From Ricordea florida (lineage: Eukaryota; Cnidaria; Anthozoa; Corallimorpharia; Ricordeidae): DNA of 64,000 nucleotides. The position numbers and the translations under genes were made by a program. The DNA lies in NCBI GenBank assembly GCA_949710005.1, contig OX453280.1:18881273-18945272 (forward strand). The letters are read 5' to 3'. Under the pieces are notes generated by a model. The model saw nothing but the letters and a program-made list of their open reading frames with translations, had not been told where the DNA came from and did no database searches. This document shows, in pieces, positions 1-12,630 of this stretch. The stretch's first letter is position 1, and the number at the start of each line of letters is the position of its first letter.

Positions 1-171
1 CTGTACTTAAAACGCAGCTACTGTAAAAAGTTTTTTTGTTTTGTAAAGTAGATAAAAAAGCCCGTGGTCAAAGCCTTTGGAATATTACTTTACCTTTTAA
101 ACCAGTAAATCTTACATTAGCAGACACATCATATTTATAGATAATAGAAGAAGAGTATCTAGGACAGCTTA

Positions 172-744
172 TCTAGAAGTATCAATCATTCCCTCTTAAT
201 TCCCGTTTCAAGCGATTTCTTAGAGTCAGTAGGTCCTAAGATATCGATTTTTTTGAAGGCAGATTTTTACAAGCGCCATTATTCTCAATGAAATATCGGA
301 AACAATGGTTGTGAAAACTTACTAATTGCACGCAAAAGGATACCATGTCAACAAAGACAATGGATAAAGTTTTTACTAGATTCAAAACGTTATAAAAAGG
401 TAACTGACAATAATTTACAATCTCCGATCATTTACGATAAGTGTAACCACGTGCAGTTTTGAGTCAATATGCCAGGTGTAAAACGAGCACGTCAGAGTTT
501 CAAGATGATTTTGAAAGTCGCTTTTCGCTAGTTTATTTTAAAATTACAGTTGTTTTGGGGTGCGGGTTATCTGCCAGTGCGGGTAATCTTTTGAAATTTT
601 TTTCTCGCTATTGGAAAAATCGACTGATGCGGGTAATCTGCCGCGCGGGTAAACGGCCGGAAATTACGGTAAGTGCATCTAGGCCCGCACTTTCTAACCT
701 GTGGTTACCACTAGTCTAGAAGTATCAATCATTCCCTCTTAATT
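172..744. repeat. 513-bp segment between perfect 30-bp direct repeats
   Basis: Positions 172-201 and 715-744 are identical over 30 bp (beginning TCTAGAAGTATCAATC). Such a pair can mark an insertion with an unusually long target duplication or a local duplication. The enclosed DNA has short outward-facing similarity (GTAACCACG near 442, TGTGGTTACC near 700) but no recognisable ORF. Confidence 0.7.
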
Positions 745-950
745 GCATGGATGCCTCGGCGGGTTAGCAAGCTGCGAATTGTACAGTTTTATCCCTTGTT
801 TCGTCGTGCGTAAACCTAGAAAATCCCCTAAAACAAAGAAGGATGATTCGCATCAAGTGGTGCAAGGCGCCCCACTGTGTGTGTAAGGAGAGACTATGGA
901 AAGTGTTCAAAGGAAAATTGTATGGACTATTTCAGTCTCAGGCGAACTGC

Positions 951-1163
951 TCTTATTAACGAGGCCCTGTTAGGGGGGTTCTTTATGTCTTCCGTCTGAG
1001 TTTCAAACCTTTTCACGTCGCAATTTCGGAAGGCTCGCAGGTCGCTGTCGTAATTTCGCGTGAGCGGCTTGTCGTTCGTCGTCATTTCATCTCCTTCGTG
1101 TCGCCGTTTCAAGGTCATGTCGCTTGTCGCAATTTACCCCTAACAGGGCCTCATTAAATAAGA
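951..1163. mobile_element. Inverted-repeat element, MITE-like
   Basis: The left end (GAGGCCCTGTTAGGGG near 960) and right end (CCCTAACAGGGCCTC near 1138) are inverted copies. The interior is rich in GTCGC and GCGAC words. Flanks are TTATTAA/ATTAAATAA-like, so an AT-rich target is plausible, but no exact target duplication could be fixed. Non-autonomous DNA element of unknown superfamily. Confidence 0.55.
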
Positions 1164-2819
1164 ACCACCGAATGAAGAAGACGAATTTGAGTTTTGCTTT
1201 ATCTAACATACGTTTTACACCGATGCAGTCTTGGTCAAAGAAAAAATTGAGGACAGTGTAATTGCATCAGACCCGGAATTTAGCGCTTTTAAATTTCTCA
1301 GATATAGCTTTTAACAGCGGTAAAAACAGGATTGACATGTTGCTTTTCGTAACACCTTCACGGCGATGATTGATAAGTCGATTCCGCTCAAACGTTCCTT
1401 CATGTCCTTCATTTCTTTTGACTAGCATGGTCAGGCTTTTATATGAAATCACGTTAACAATCTCACAGCTTGTTAAAATGTTTAAAATCAAGTGTTACGT
1501 GTATTTACCAAAAGCATTACAGCACTCTTCTTTTCGAGTGACACTATGCATGCGCGTTTTCTTATAAACGTATAAAAAGACTGGCATTGAGCTAATCCTG
1601 AGGGGAACATAACGTCTAGTTGAGGCATTGTTTCTAACCCTGAGTCACACAAAGGCTATTGAATTCGCTACTTCCATATTTCTATAATCACTGTATAATT
1701 AGTCAATCATACAATGTCGTTTAAAGATGACAGGTCTCCCTGCAGAAAATTTTAGAGAAAACGTCTTTGATATACACTACCGAACCAAAGCTGTACTTGC
1801 TGGTTTTGACAAGGCAGTCTGCACGTCAGATCAGGGGCGTACCTACCTGTACGCACGGTAGGCACGTGCGTACCTAAAAGAGTCGAAAGTAAAAAAAGAT
1901 TGCTTTTGAGCTGCTGCAGTCAATGAACCGAAAAAGGTGACACAAAATTTTATAATTCAGTTGTCATTTCATGTACAGTAAAAACGCTCGGTTTACAACG
2001 TGACCTCGCCTTTAATCAGTCAAGTCACTTGAAAAAGATTTTGAACTTAGGGGTATGGGGTGGGGGATTTGGAAAATTCTGCTTACCGTACGGGAAATCT
2101 TGGCTAGGCCCCTGTAGATCCCCGGATGCGTTAGTCCCAAAAACCATTTAACGTTAACCCAGGATACACTACTAGCGGTTTCCATCGTTTGTTTGCATGT
2201 CTTGTTTCTTGTTTGAATTCATCTTTAATGTGCATCAGTTAACTGCAATAGTGTTTGAGACTCGCTTGTTTCGGAATTTTATCTGGACACAAAACGGATA
2301 TTTTTGGAATTGGCTGCTTGTACACGAAACCAAAAAGATTTGCAACAAACCAGCTATGGTAACCTAATAGAAAATGCTAACATGTATTCCTCTTTATATC
2401 ATGAACTTCCAACTGTACTTGCCACTGTGAAATTAAAACCCTACATTTTAATCGGCCCCAGTTGAAGAATGATGTTTGTACGCAAGTATCGAAATTTACG
2501 CGAATATTTATTCAAGGAGTTTTGAGAACTCTTTGAGTGCGTAGTTTGTACAAGACTGAGGTACAGTCCGTGGCCTTAAGCCTGATGGGGGATTAATGAT
2601 AAGCCAAGTCGTTTGCCAAGAAGTCAAAGTTTTATTTTGGTATGACATGAATTTCTTACAAACCTTAAGAACAAAATACTGACCATGCATTTAGGGAGTG
2701 AAGCCCACGTTTTTCATGTTTCGCCACACCACTCTTAAAGGAGGTACTCGTGTCATAGTGTATATATAAAAAAAAAATTCTTGTCTTGTTAAGGGGTTTT
2801 AGCCAGACAAAAAGGAAAT

Positions 2820-2905
2820 CCAAAGTCGTCCCAAAAAGATTCGAACCTATGACCCTTTGATTACTGGTTCAGACCCTCTACCATTGAACTACTAAATCAT
2901 GGGCT
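2820..2905 (-). repeat. Degenerate tRNA-like sequence (SINE head)
   Basis: Read on the minus strand there is a box-A-like segment (TTTAGTAGTTCAATGG) and a box-B-like GGTTCGAATC with tRNA spacing. T-stem pairing is poor, so this is a decayed tRNA-derived repeat and not a working tRNA gene. Confidence 0.5.
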
Positions 2906-3039
2906 TAACATCCTGCACACTAGTGCTACGATTTGAATCTTTGTTGTTATTGCTGTTTTGCATAATGCGCAGTAATTAAACAACCTAAACGCGCTGAAAC
3001 AAGAAGTGTACCAGTCTTAGATAGATTGGTCAACAATGT

Positions 3040-6000
3040 TTAGCTTAACGCGCTTTTGGCGTTGCAGGCTAAACATCCACATTCCGTCACCCGCACAACT
3101 GTCTCATGGATGGTGCCGTTGCAGTTAAGAGGGACTTCCAAGGTTTTTAATGACTGACAGCAACAATGGCCTCCTTCACTGCATTCATTCATCTCGCCAT
3201 TTTTGGGACAAACTTCATTAGAGCACATTCCAAGGTCCATGTAGGCTTTCTCGGTGTCTGGGTCAACGCATCCACGTGGAAGGTCAACTATGTTTACAAA
3301 AGGCGTAGGGCGACATTTATCCGGTTTGGGTTCTGGCACTGCACAAAACACAACAGAAAGGTAGTAAAATAAGCCAGATCCTACACGTGATGGTACTATT
3401 TCTTGAGCGATCACAAGTAATCAATATACAAATTTTTCTTTAATATCAGTGCAATGGGCACTGGCTGTGGTCTTTATACTAAACGGTGTAAGCTGTAGCT
3501 ATCAATGAAAAACTGTAATGCCCACAACAAAGCAATGTACAACCCTTGTTTTAATTAGGGACGGACCATTAGAAAAGTGATGGGGGGGGGGGGGTGGGGA
3601 AAAAAACAAAAAAAAAATTCATGCAAGGCAAAATGCCAAAAAAAAAATTCATGCAAAGAAGAAGGTAAAAAAAAAATTCATGCAGAAGGAAGGTCCAATT
3701 GTGACTTTTTCACACGTAGTAAAAAAAATTCGTGCAGAGAGGTTCACCTGAAAAAAAAAAATTCCTGCAAAAGCAGTGAGCGAAAAAAAAATTCGTGCAA
3801 GCTGAAAATTCCCCACCCCCCCCCCCCTCCATCACTTTTCTAATGGTCCGTCCCTTAGTCGACACGTGCCCGGTTTAGAGGTCGTCCGCAAGCTTAAGCC
3901 CGTGTTGAACTGAGGGGGATTTACGTACCGTACACCAAGAGACAGTTCACCCAGTCCGGTGAGGTAATGCCAACAGAGACATCTGAATTACATTGTTCAA
4001 AGAAACTGTAGCCGCAGTCTTCTGATAACGATGAGAGCATTGATGGGATTTCACTGAAGTCAAGGAGGCCATCACGGTTTCTGTCCATCTTTATGAATTG
4101 CCACTGAAAGCAATAAGAGCCGTCTTAAGGGTCCATATTGGAAGATCAGAATTGGCTAATTATAAGATAACATCATGAGTATATGCTTAAAAATGAAGTG
4201 TAACGTTTTGTTCAACAAATGGGATAATTTCTTTCTGATCTGGAAGAAACCTATTGACCGGTTAGCCTCAACTAACAATTACAATGTTTAAGGCAGCCCA
4301 AACGCCTTAATAGCCCAAGAAAAAATTGAACAAAAAAAAGTTGCCGGTTCAACTATTTGCCTCTGCACGTCTCTTTTTACAGAGAATACCTTAAATACCG
4401 CAGAAATTCCGAAGCCAACAGTCTTAAATCGGGATAAATCTAAAACGATGAGTTACTCATTCTCTAAACAAAAGTGAGAAGGTAGAACGACACTAGGTTA
4501 GTCCCTTCACCAACATACTTAGTTTGTAATCCGCCACTGCCTATAAATGATGATGTCAAATTGCAGTTGATCAACTGATGGCCTCAGTACACAAAATTAA
4601 TGTCTACTTTTTACGGCGGCTTTGATGGCAAGATCAAGAAAAAAAAGAGAGACAACGTGGAAAGAAACCAGCTCGTCTTCAGCGTCAGTAGACTCGGAGT
4701 TTCACCTCTAATGAAGTCCCCAAACTAGACGGCGTTTTTGACTGAGCTAGCGGTATTACCAGCAATAACAGGGGTGGCAAATGGTAAATGGGAGACTTTG
4801 CGAGACGGCGAGACTAGCGTTTTTTTTTGCGACCCCGAGACATTTTCACTTTTTAGATTGCGAGACCGAGACTAAAGTGTTTTGAGTGCGAGACTCTTTC
4901 GTGTAAAAATCGAGACTGCGAGACGCACATAACCGCTAAAAAACATTACTGCGAGACCGGTGAAATTTGACTAAAATTTAGCGAAACCCAGAGTTTTTGA
5001 AGGACCATTCGCCACCCCTACTAATTGATGTCTAATATCAGCTTTTCTTACCAGCAGTAGATCTCTTTGCAATCCAGGTCTCCTAATATACTTCCGCTTG
5101 AAAATGGGATTAGAAAAGTGAATCCTGTCCAGTAGCGTTAACACTTTGGCTACGTACTTTTGAAGGAGGGTAGAGAGTTTATCTTGAGGACATGGCACAC
5201 CTGCTAAATAAAAGAACTGATTGGTTAAGAACATACAGAATAAACCTACATAATAAATAATTGCCCCTTGGTTTTCCCTTAGAAAATGACTTATTGGTCA
5301 TGATCGGATCAGGGTTTAATGCTGCACTCCCGGCGTTTTTCTTAGTTCCTATGAAAATTGATTTTGTGTTCCATTGAGTCTACCTCAAAAGCGTTACAAG
5401 TCTAAATAATATAGTAAAACATAATGTAGTCAGCGCCTCACAACATAAGGGGCTCAAAAACCAAACGGTTTTGCTCTCTTTATAAAGAGGGCAGCTTTGG
5501 GATGTTAGTCAGGAAAGTTGGGTATGTAACGAGGTGTTCGCCAGGATAGGCGACACTGAGCGCTAAAGCTGATTGAATGGCATATTTTTTTTATCAATTA
5601 ATTGCTAGTTTATCAGTGTATAAAATTTCGCAAACATATGTTGGTCTATCTTGTACCACACACGTTGGGACATATGAAACAGTCACTGAACTATCTACAA
5701 CAAGCCCTAATACGACATCTCATTGGAAGGTATTTTGCATGCAGTTCAGGCACAAGGACTGATATGAAAAAATGATTACACTATGAAGTTGTTTTGCGGC
5801 AATTTTGTTTACCTTGTACATGGTCGCCTTCATGGAGAAGCGAAAGCGCGGATACCTGTGACAAAAACACCAAAATTGTCAGCTATCAACACATGAGCAG
5901 TTATATGATAGTTTACATGTTACATACGTTTTTGGGACACTGAATTCAGTATTAACCAGATTCTCTGTATAAACGATTAAGGCAGGCGACAATGCACTGA

Positions 6001-6420
6001 GTACGACAACACGATGGAGACGAAATGACAATTGCAACGAATGACATGCTACTTGACCATATTAAGCGTTCATCTACTTCTATCAATTTCTAATGAGGGT
6101 TAAGGAGTGGCTGTTTATTTTTGTAGGCTGAGATTTTGGGAAAGGAGGCGGGACTTCAATTTTGTTCGAGGTACTACAGTAGGTTTGCCTTCAAACTGGA
6201 TGGAGTTTTCGTGGCTTTGAATTAATGATTCCATACGACTCAGTCCGAAATTTTTATGTCATGAGTATTCGTCCCCCTGAAAAGACCTGAGAGGTTTGCT
6301 AGCAAAAAAAAATACTACAATTACCGATGATTATTCCCATTTCCAGATAAAAATAACAGCACTCACCGAGACGATGGAGAGCAGCAAACAGCAAACGAGC
6401 AGAGTAACTGTGGAAGACAT
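3040..6420 (-). CDS. Secreted SPARC-type EF-hand protein with cysteine-rich C-terminus (5 exons, complete)
   Basis: Coding exons, 5' to 3': 6367-6420, 5813-5855, 5052-5203, 3929-4103, 3040-3338; all introns are GT-AG, and the 723-nt CDS gives 240 residues. Residues 1-18 are a signal peptide (MSSTVTLLVCCLLLSIVS). Residues 33-83 form a helical segment starting CPQDKLSTLLQKYV. Residues 84-137 resemble the extracellular calcium-binding module of SPARC/testican proteins: WQF, a canonical EF loop at 90-101 (DRNRDGLLDFSE), then CGYSFFEQC and a degenerate second loop ending in W134 and C137. Residues 143-240 contain 12 cysteines, including a CCC run and a terminal CGC-x-x-C, suggesting a cystine-knot-like fold. 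Known SPARC proteins act in extracellular matrix; the matrix role here is inference. The start was chosen because it opens the signal peptide about 90 bp downstream of a TATA box. I do not recognise a named orthologue with this domain pairing. Confidence 0.82.
3558..3854. mobile_element. Harbinger-type MITE, TSD TTA, copy 1
   Basis: Inverted ends GGGACGGACCATTAG run into a poly-G tract on the left and a poly-C tract on the right, and TTA flanks both sides (3555-3557, 3855-3857). The interior is a series of A-runs followed by ATTCATGCA or ATTCGTGCA. A TWA target duplication is the hallmark of PIF/Harbinger. It sits in the last intron of the SPARC-type gene. Confidence 0.8.
4770..5019. mobile_element. 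Probable hAT-like MITE in an intron
   Basis: The left end AGGGGTGGCAAATGG and right end CCATTCGCCACCCCT are imperfect inverted repeats of the hAT type. The interior repeats GCGAGAC words. I could not fix an 8-bp target duplication, so the superfamily call is tentative. It lies in intron 3 of the SPARC-type gene. Confidence 0.55.
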
Positions 6421-6510
6421 TGAAGCGAATTTAACCAGGAGTAGACAACAGCAGACTCTTCAGAGAGGATAATCTTGGCCAATTTTTAGTGTTTGGTTAC
6501 TCAAGAGTTA

Positions 6511-6523
6511 GCCCCTTTTTATA
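6511..6523 (-). promoter_or_regulatory. TATA box of the SPARC-type gene
   Basis: The minus strand reads TATAAAAAGGGGC, a strong TATA element about 90-100 bp upstream of the ATG at 6420. This spacing leaves a short 5' UTR. The start site itself is not visible. Confidence 0.65.
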
Positions 6524-8100
6524 CCGTTTCAACATCTGATGCCACATCAAGACAAAGGGAGCAAGCGATACGACAAGGAAGTTAAGGAATGCTTTTTGTC
6601 TTCCAGAAAAGGTTGATAAACAATCGTATATCGTAACTATCATATAACGCGAAGATGAGAGATCTTTTCGAGATCCGTAGCCTTAATATGATCATAGCAT
6701 GCCGATACAAGAGGTGAAATACTGATGGATGTATTGCACGCGAACACTTGACCCACAGAAGATTCTTGATTTAAAACCACTTATTTGATACTCATTGCAA
6801 AAGAAAAAACTTATTAGCTCTGCTATCTCTTTTTGTTTTAGATTTGTCCTTGTTTATGTTGGGCTACACGATAAGCAGGAGTATCTCATAGAAAGTGGCC
6901 CAATAAACACCTTTTTTTTTACTTAAAAACATGTTGCGAGAGAAAATAAAACCTACAGCTCGAGGGTGTAACTGATACTCTGGATCAAAGTGGTGATCAT
7001 TAGTGTCAATACCCTGCAGCTACAAACACTGAAATGGGCAGAATTTCAGGTACACAAAACAGAGCCCGGTGGGTAAAAATGCAAATGATATGGATATCCA
7101 GGGGTGTCCCCAGGGGTTTCATAAGCCTAGATATTTCCAAATTGGCCATAACAGCTGTTTATGTGAATGGTGCTTACCAGGATATTAGTCTTAAAGGAAT
7201 CATTTTCGGAAGGGTGTCAAATTATGATTGAATTCAATTATGCACAAGTATCTCCAAAATAATTGACACTATATTCACTTATATAAATCCTATCACGATA
7301 CACTTTCAAAAAGCTTTACTGATATGTAGCGTACAACTTAAAAAAAAAATATATATATATATATATTTATAATACAGTCCCGATACTACGCGCGATATGA
7401 TTGGTCCAAACAGCGTCCTTTATCAGAGTATAAAGGACGGTGCTTGCGTCATCACCCGGCTTTGCGCAGTGAAAAAAGTGGCTGAATTTTTTAAGGAGTT
7501 TACTAGCTTTTCGTAAAATATTCTGAACGAGCTCGAACAAAGCATCCCTTACATTTACAAGAATGCGAAGATGAGGAGCTCTAGGAAAATGTAGATATAG
7601 AGACCGAGTTAAACGACTAAGTCAGCACTTGTAAAAATGGGGAGTTAAATTAAGAAAAACAGGACTACGATATCAACCACGAAACCATCAAACAATGGCG
7701 TTTTTTAATGAAACAATAAAATTGCCGAGCAAATTACAGTTCGGTTGGTTTCAGTTCCAAGCTATGCAAAACAACAACGTGAAGTGACCAATTTACAAGT
7801 CTTCCCCGCTAAAGACGTGAAGGTTGACGGCAAAAATTCGAAATGGACTGCAAACGGACTAAGTGGAAAATTCTACAGTTTCAAAGAAAAATGAAAACGA
7901 TATGAAACTTACCTACCGTCAACAGTACAAGAGGAAGACAAATCCACTTTTGTCACTGGTACAGTACTCGGCGTTGTAGTCTTGGTTTCTTAATTTGAGC
8001 TCCCTTACGTCGCATATAGTAAAAACGACAAACAGTACGGATCAAACACAGTAAAATTGTTGCATTTTGCCGGCAAATGCGTAAATGCTTAAGTCTTTCG
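6524..8100. other. Intergenic, no gene seen
   Basis: No exon with credible splice sites on either strand. The stretch contains a short (TA)n run near 7350-7366 and AT-rich single-copy-looking DNA. Confidence 0.5.
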
Positions 8101-8101
8101 A

Positions 8102-8395
8102 GTGCACGAATCTTTGCTTTCACTGCTTTGCCTCCGTATTAAGATGAGACACAAACCGACGTTTTTGCAGTCTGCAAGTATAGCAGAAGAAAGCATTCAT
8201 CAGACTTCAAGTAATGAGTCGGATGTGTTTAAAATTTTATTTAGGAATAATCTTTCAGGGGAAATGGCTCGACAGGGCTGCCAGGTCAACCGCAAAAACA
8301 TGTTCATTACCAGCACCATTAATTATTAGACATGCCTTGATCTGGGTGATTTAATTTTGTCCCATAACGAATGACTTCCAGATTTTTCCCCTACC
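8102..8395 (+). repeat. Dispersed repeat, copy 1 (diverged partner at 11.37-11.60 kb)
   Basis: The tail CTGGGTGATTTAATTTTGTC at about 8341 and its flanks recur at about 11552 in the same orientation. Upstream parts also match loosely (TCAAGTAATGA, GATGTGTTTAA, ATGGCTCGA). Neither copy holds a convincing protein. Confidence 0.6.
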
Positions 8396-8821
8396 GGTGT
8401 TGCATTTTTACGATGGTCATTTTTTTTTTTGTCACACATTGAAACACTGACTCATCGATTTCAAGAACGTTCGAGCATTCGAGCATTCGAGCATTCGAGC
8501 AGGATGTTCGTGAGCTTCCGTTACACATTATTCCATTTAAGACTATATTCTAGGTCCATCTTGTTCCGAGCAAAGTAACATCCTGCTCTCAATTTTGAAA
8601 ATGGCACCTTTCCATTACATGGATCCTAATTTTTGAATTCCTTCCCGACGAAATATAAACCACCTTAAATCAATTTTTTGATGAAAGTCTGACCTGGAAA
8701 AATCCGCTTTGGAAAACAGTGAAAATGCTGGAACTTCTGAACACCTAATTAAACAATGCTCAATGAAATTAATAGGGATTTCGTAATAGAAGATTTGCAA
8801 TTGCAAATTTGCCTAAAAAAG

Positions 8822-8897
8822 AATGGGCTGGAACGGAATCCGAACCTGCGACTTCCCGAATGGGGAAGCAATGCCATTTGTGCCAGCCAACAAGGCA
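8822..8897 (-). repeat. tRNA-like sequence, degenerate
   Basis: On the minus strand GGCTGGC pairs with a downstream CCAGCC, and a box-B-like GGTTCGGATTCC is present, but the D-arm region is too short for a normal tRNA. Most likely a SINE head or tRNA pseudogene. Confidence 0.4.
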
Positions 8898-11360
8898 GAA
8901 CTGCACACTGCTAAGCAAATAAAAGGTAACACTATTCCGCAACGGTTTATTCCGGGGTTTATTTCTATGATTTTCTAACTATCGATAATTGAAAAGAAGT
9001 TTTAAGAGCTTTGCCCTGACCACTTCTATACCTAAAAATACCCTAGCTCTAGCTCTATTTAACTGAGACAAGAAACATTTGGAAGAGAGAAGAAACATCT
9101 TTTGAAATCCCAAACTCCTTGATCAACACATGTTACCTTTGGCTGTAGGCCAATTTAAAAAGGCATTCTCAAAACGTGACTTTCAGATCACGCCCCATAT
9201 AGAGATTTTCGTTTCAAACTGACCATCTCTAACAATCCGTAATGACAGCAAATTCCGGAAATGCTGAAACTTAACCTGTGCACATAAGGAACCATCATCA
9301 AGCTCACTGCAAGCACTCCTTGACCTTTGCCTCGGCTCACTTAATGCAGAAAGCTTGAAGAAAGATATGTGAAAGTTCATGGTACTAGAAAAAACTCACA
9401 AGTTCGCTGGGTTCGTTCGTTCGTCTTCTGATACCACTCGATCCAGTAAATAAAGAACGTACCCACGCATTTTCCGGCCGGGAAGTGTCTCTCTTTAGGT
9501 AACAGATATGTGAATGGGCTTTGCTCGTGTCGTACACTATATTCTCTTAAACGATCTAGCCATCATACTGAAAGCCAGTGCCCCATAAAAAAGCCCCCCT
9601 TAAACAGTGTTTATATAGACGTCTAGTATTTTCTATAGTTATTGCACAAACTGGATAAGTTTGTGTTATCGTTTATGGTTTTATAATGGAGCTTTGGGTA
9701 CTCTGGAGTGGCAATACTAGTAGTTTTTTTTTGGTTTGTATCCGAGTAGTTTTGAAAAGTAGGTTAAATTGCTGGCCATGAAGTACGCCATGTGTTTTGA
9801 GGTGGGATCCGAATTTTAAGCAACAAGAAATACGCTAATACAGTCTACCATTATAAACTGCAATAGATCATTATATTTACATATTAAAATACATTTCCAC
9901 TGCCAAGCTAAGAAGAACGTGCAAAGCGAATAAGTTGGTAATAAGCCAATGGAAATAAGAAATACACCCCGAGGATAGTTTATTAAACGAGGCATCACAC
10001 TGTGAGCTCATCAGACGGGGTCCGATAATAATTTACATTGTCGGAAGCAAACTCAATTTACCTCCCAATTCTCTGTGTCAGGGTAAACTGTCACGAGCTG
10101 ACAGAAACTATTCTAGATTTAATAGTCAATAAATAATGCTAAGAAATCCTGAGAAAAAAATTACTGACAATTATACGAGGTTCGGGTCTGCGTGTCCTCT
10201 GATGCGCGACATATTCAGAGAAATATTTTCCGAAATTTGTAGAGCGGCAAACCTTTACTAGTTTAATATAATCAAACATGCCTATAGAACTGGAAATTTG
10301 TGAAATGATAAGATTCAACAATCCTACTGAAAACTATGTTAAAAGTAACGAGTGAGCTGGGAATTCCTAGGCACAGATCAACAATAGCCTGACAACTACA
10401 CAGGCTAGGCAACGATGGTCTTTGCCACTGCACAGAGGATTGCAAAATAGTAGTTTCAGGTTTCTCCTGATAGTATAAGTGGCCGAAGCCTCTTCCCGCC
10501 CTCCCGTTTCGCACTTCAGCCATGCATATGCATCCAATTGACGGGTTTGCGGCATTACTTATTGCAGTCTACCGCCAGCCTCTGCACTCTGTGGGCTCCC
10601 TCAGTAGAAGTTTGACAAACTTTACATACTACACATATAGGAACAGAATTTAAGGCAAGCAAAGATCAACACTACACATCAGTTAGAAGGCTACGAATGT
10701 TGGCAACAGGCATAGTACGTAATTTACCCTAGAATAATGAGCATTGTCATGGCATTTCCTCCATGCTGATCAACATGATCTCAATAGAAATCGCAAGCAC
10801 AATGGAGATTACGTACTGCTTATCGCTTGGTGTCAAGGAGATCTGTTTTTTGAAATAACAAACTTACGTCGAAATTAGCGCTTTCTAGAGCCCATGTCTT
10901 CAATTTATCCTCCACCCCACCCCCCCTCCCCCTCGTTTTTATGTTGGTCATCTCAAATTCCGGATAACATACCTTGAACTCAGACTCTCTCAAAACTCTT
11001 TTCCTTGTCTCTCAGTCGTTTGCATTTATTTGTACTTTAATTTCTTTTGTTTTTCTTGAGAGTTCGGAGCAGTTTTGAGGTTAGACTGTAATGTTTTCTA
11101 GTAAGGATGCTAACATGTGTCATTAATATAAGACACGACTGGAAGATTTGCCTCAGTTGGTGCTGATGTAAAAACTAAGAATAATTAACAATTATTCTTT
11201 GAAGGAACTCCCAGAAGCATTTTCACTAGGAAGTAACTACTTTTGAATTTCCCGACGTGGTGAGCCAATCAGAGTGCTCAAAATTATAATGCTGCCTGGT
11301 TGGAATATGACTAAATTGAAACTAATCCTTGGATTTGAATGTCTTTAAGTTAGATTTATT
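8898..11360. other. Intergenic; possible receptor 3' exons only
   Basis: No complete gene is seen. Three phase-0 segments on the minus strand have exon-like borders (9276-9353, about 10066-10101, about 10866-10910) and could be distal exons of the GABA-B-type receptor to the right, but none has recognisable homology. The last lacks a good polypyrimidine tract. A C-rich run lies near 10910-10930. Confidence 0.3.
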
Positions 11361-11369
11361 GCGTTGATT

Positions 11370-11600
11370 CCCCCTCTTCTGTCTCTTTTGTCGTCTCTTG
11401 TGGCACGGGGAAAGCCTGAAAATATGAGCGAAATCAGAATTCAAGTAATGACTGGGATGTGTTTAAGAGTTAGAATAATCTGTGAGGGCAGATGGCTCGA
11501 TAGGGCTTCCACGTTTATTACCAGCCTCATTGATGAAGCATACATTGATCTGGGTGATTTAATTTTGTCCCATTATGAATGACTTCCAGATTTTCCACAA
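11370..11600 (+). repeat. Dispersed repeat, copy 2
   Basis: Same-orientation diverged relative of 8102-8395, sharing CTGGGTGATTTAATTTTGTC and the following GAATGACTTCCAGATTTT. The differences look like neutral decay. Confidence 0.6.
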
Positions 11601-12630
11601 GGGAATACACTGTACGTTACGATTTTTCGGGAACTTGTCTTTTGCAGTAACTGCTGCCACACCGTGGAATTTCTTACCTGTTGCAATAACCCCCAAATTA
11701 AAACTATCCTCTCATGCCAAATACAGAGTTTATCTAAATTTAGTTTATACCAACTTAGCAACCTTGGCATCTGATTGGCTCTCTACATCTATCCACCTCC
11801 TAGGAGGTGAATAATGTGGGGGCTTCTGGGTAATCCTTATGCCACTGAGTTTTGGGGGAAAAACAAACTCGCGTCCACCCTACTGAAATATGGCTGCCGT
11901 CGATTCATGATTTTCAGGTTTTTCGAAGTGGTCATACAAGGGCAATTAAGTAAAACACTATAAGGATGAGACGTTGACCAGGGCAGGACCGAACAATAGC
12001 GCAAATGAACGACACAATGAAACTGCAAAATAAAGTCCAGTAAGTCTTTTTATCGTATGAATTACGATTAAACAATTAAATTTTTTTTCACTGGTTGTGT
12101 TATCCTCGGCGTCGTCATGCATCATGTTTGCTTAAGCTCCCTACTGAGGTTGCTTCATTGGTATATACTAAAACAGTTATGTTCTTCAATCTCGCTGAAC
12201 AGTGGCTTTAGGTAGTACTTACCTCGCTGCTTCGCAGCTCAGTAAATATTCTGCCACTATTCAATTCGAATATTTGTTAATTATTCAAAGGTTAAATTGT
12301 TAGTTATTTATTCAATAGATTATTGATTATTTTAGTCGAATTAGAGAAAGTGAATCATGGTACTCAGTTTGCGGCATTCTCTCGTCGTTCAGTTTAGCGA
12401 GTGCCTGCCCGAAGAATTCATGCAGCCAAGTACTGATTGGCATGTGCAGGCAAATCTGTGCGTCCTTATCAGTGTCTTAATATCAAACAAAAAGTACTGA
12501 ACAGCATATTTCTTGGTTTGTGGTATTGGTCTTTAACTTTCAATTGTCTGAACTGGTAAATCCTCAAACTTAATTCTTCTTGGTCATATATATATATGAT
12601 TGCCTCCTCTTGACAAAGGGTGGCCACTTC

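Larger units (their letters stand above)
1..2815. other. Gene-free left flank
   Basis: I see no coding exon with credible splice sites here. The stretch holds a perfect 30-bp direct repeat (172-201 and 715-744), an inverted-repeat element at about 951-1163, and a possible hAT-like remnant at about 1834-2116 whose ends read CAGGGGC. The short open frames are not conserved-looking and mostly lie in these repeats. Confidence 0.6.

Noticed and set aside
1834..2116. hAT transposon remnant with CAGGGGC ends
   Set aside because: Ends look right, but no 8-bp target duplication aligns and inner arms match poorly; kept only as a remark.
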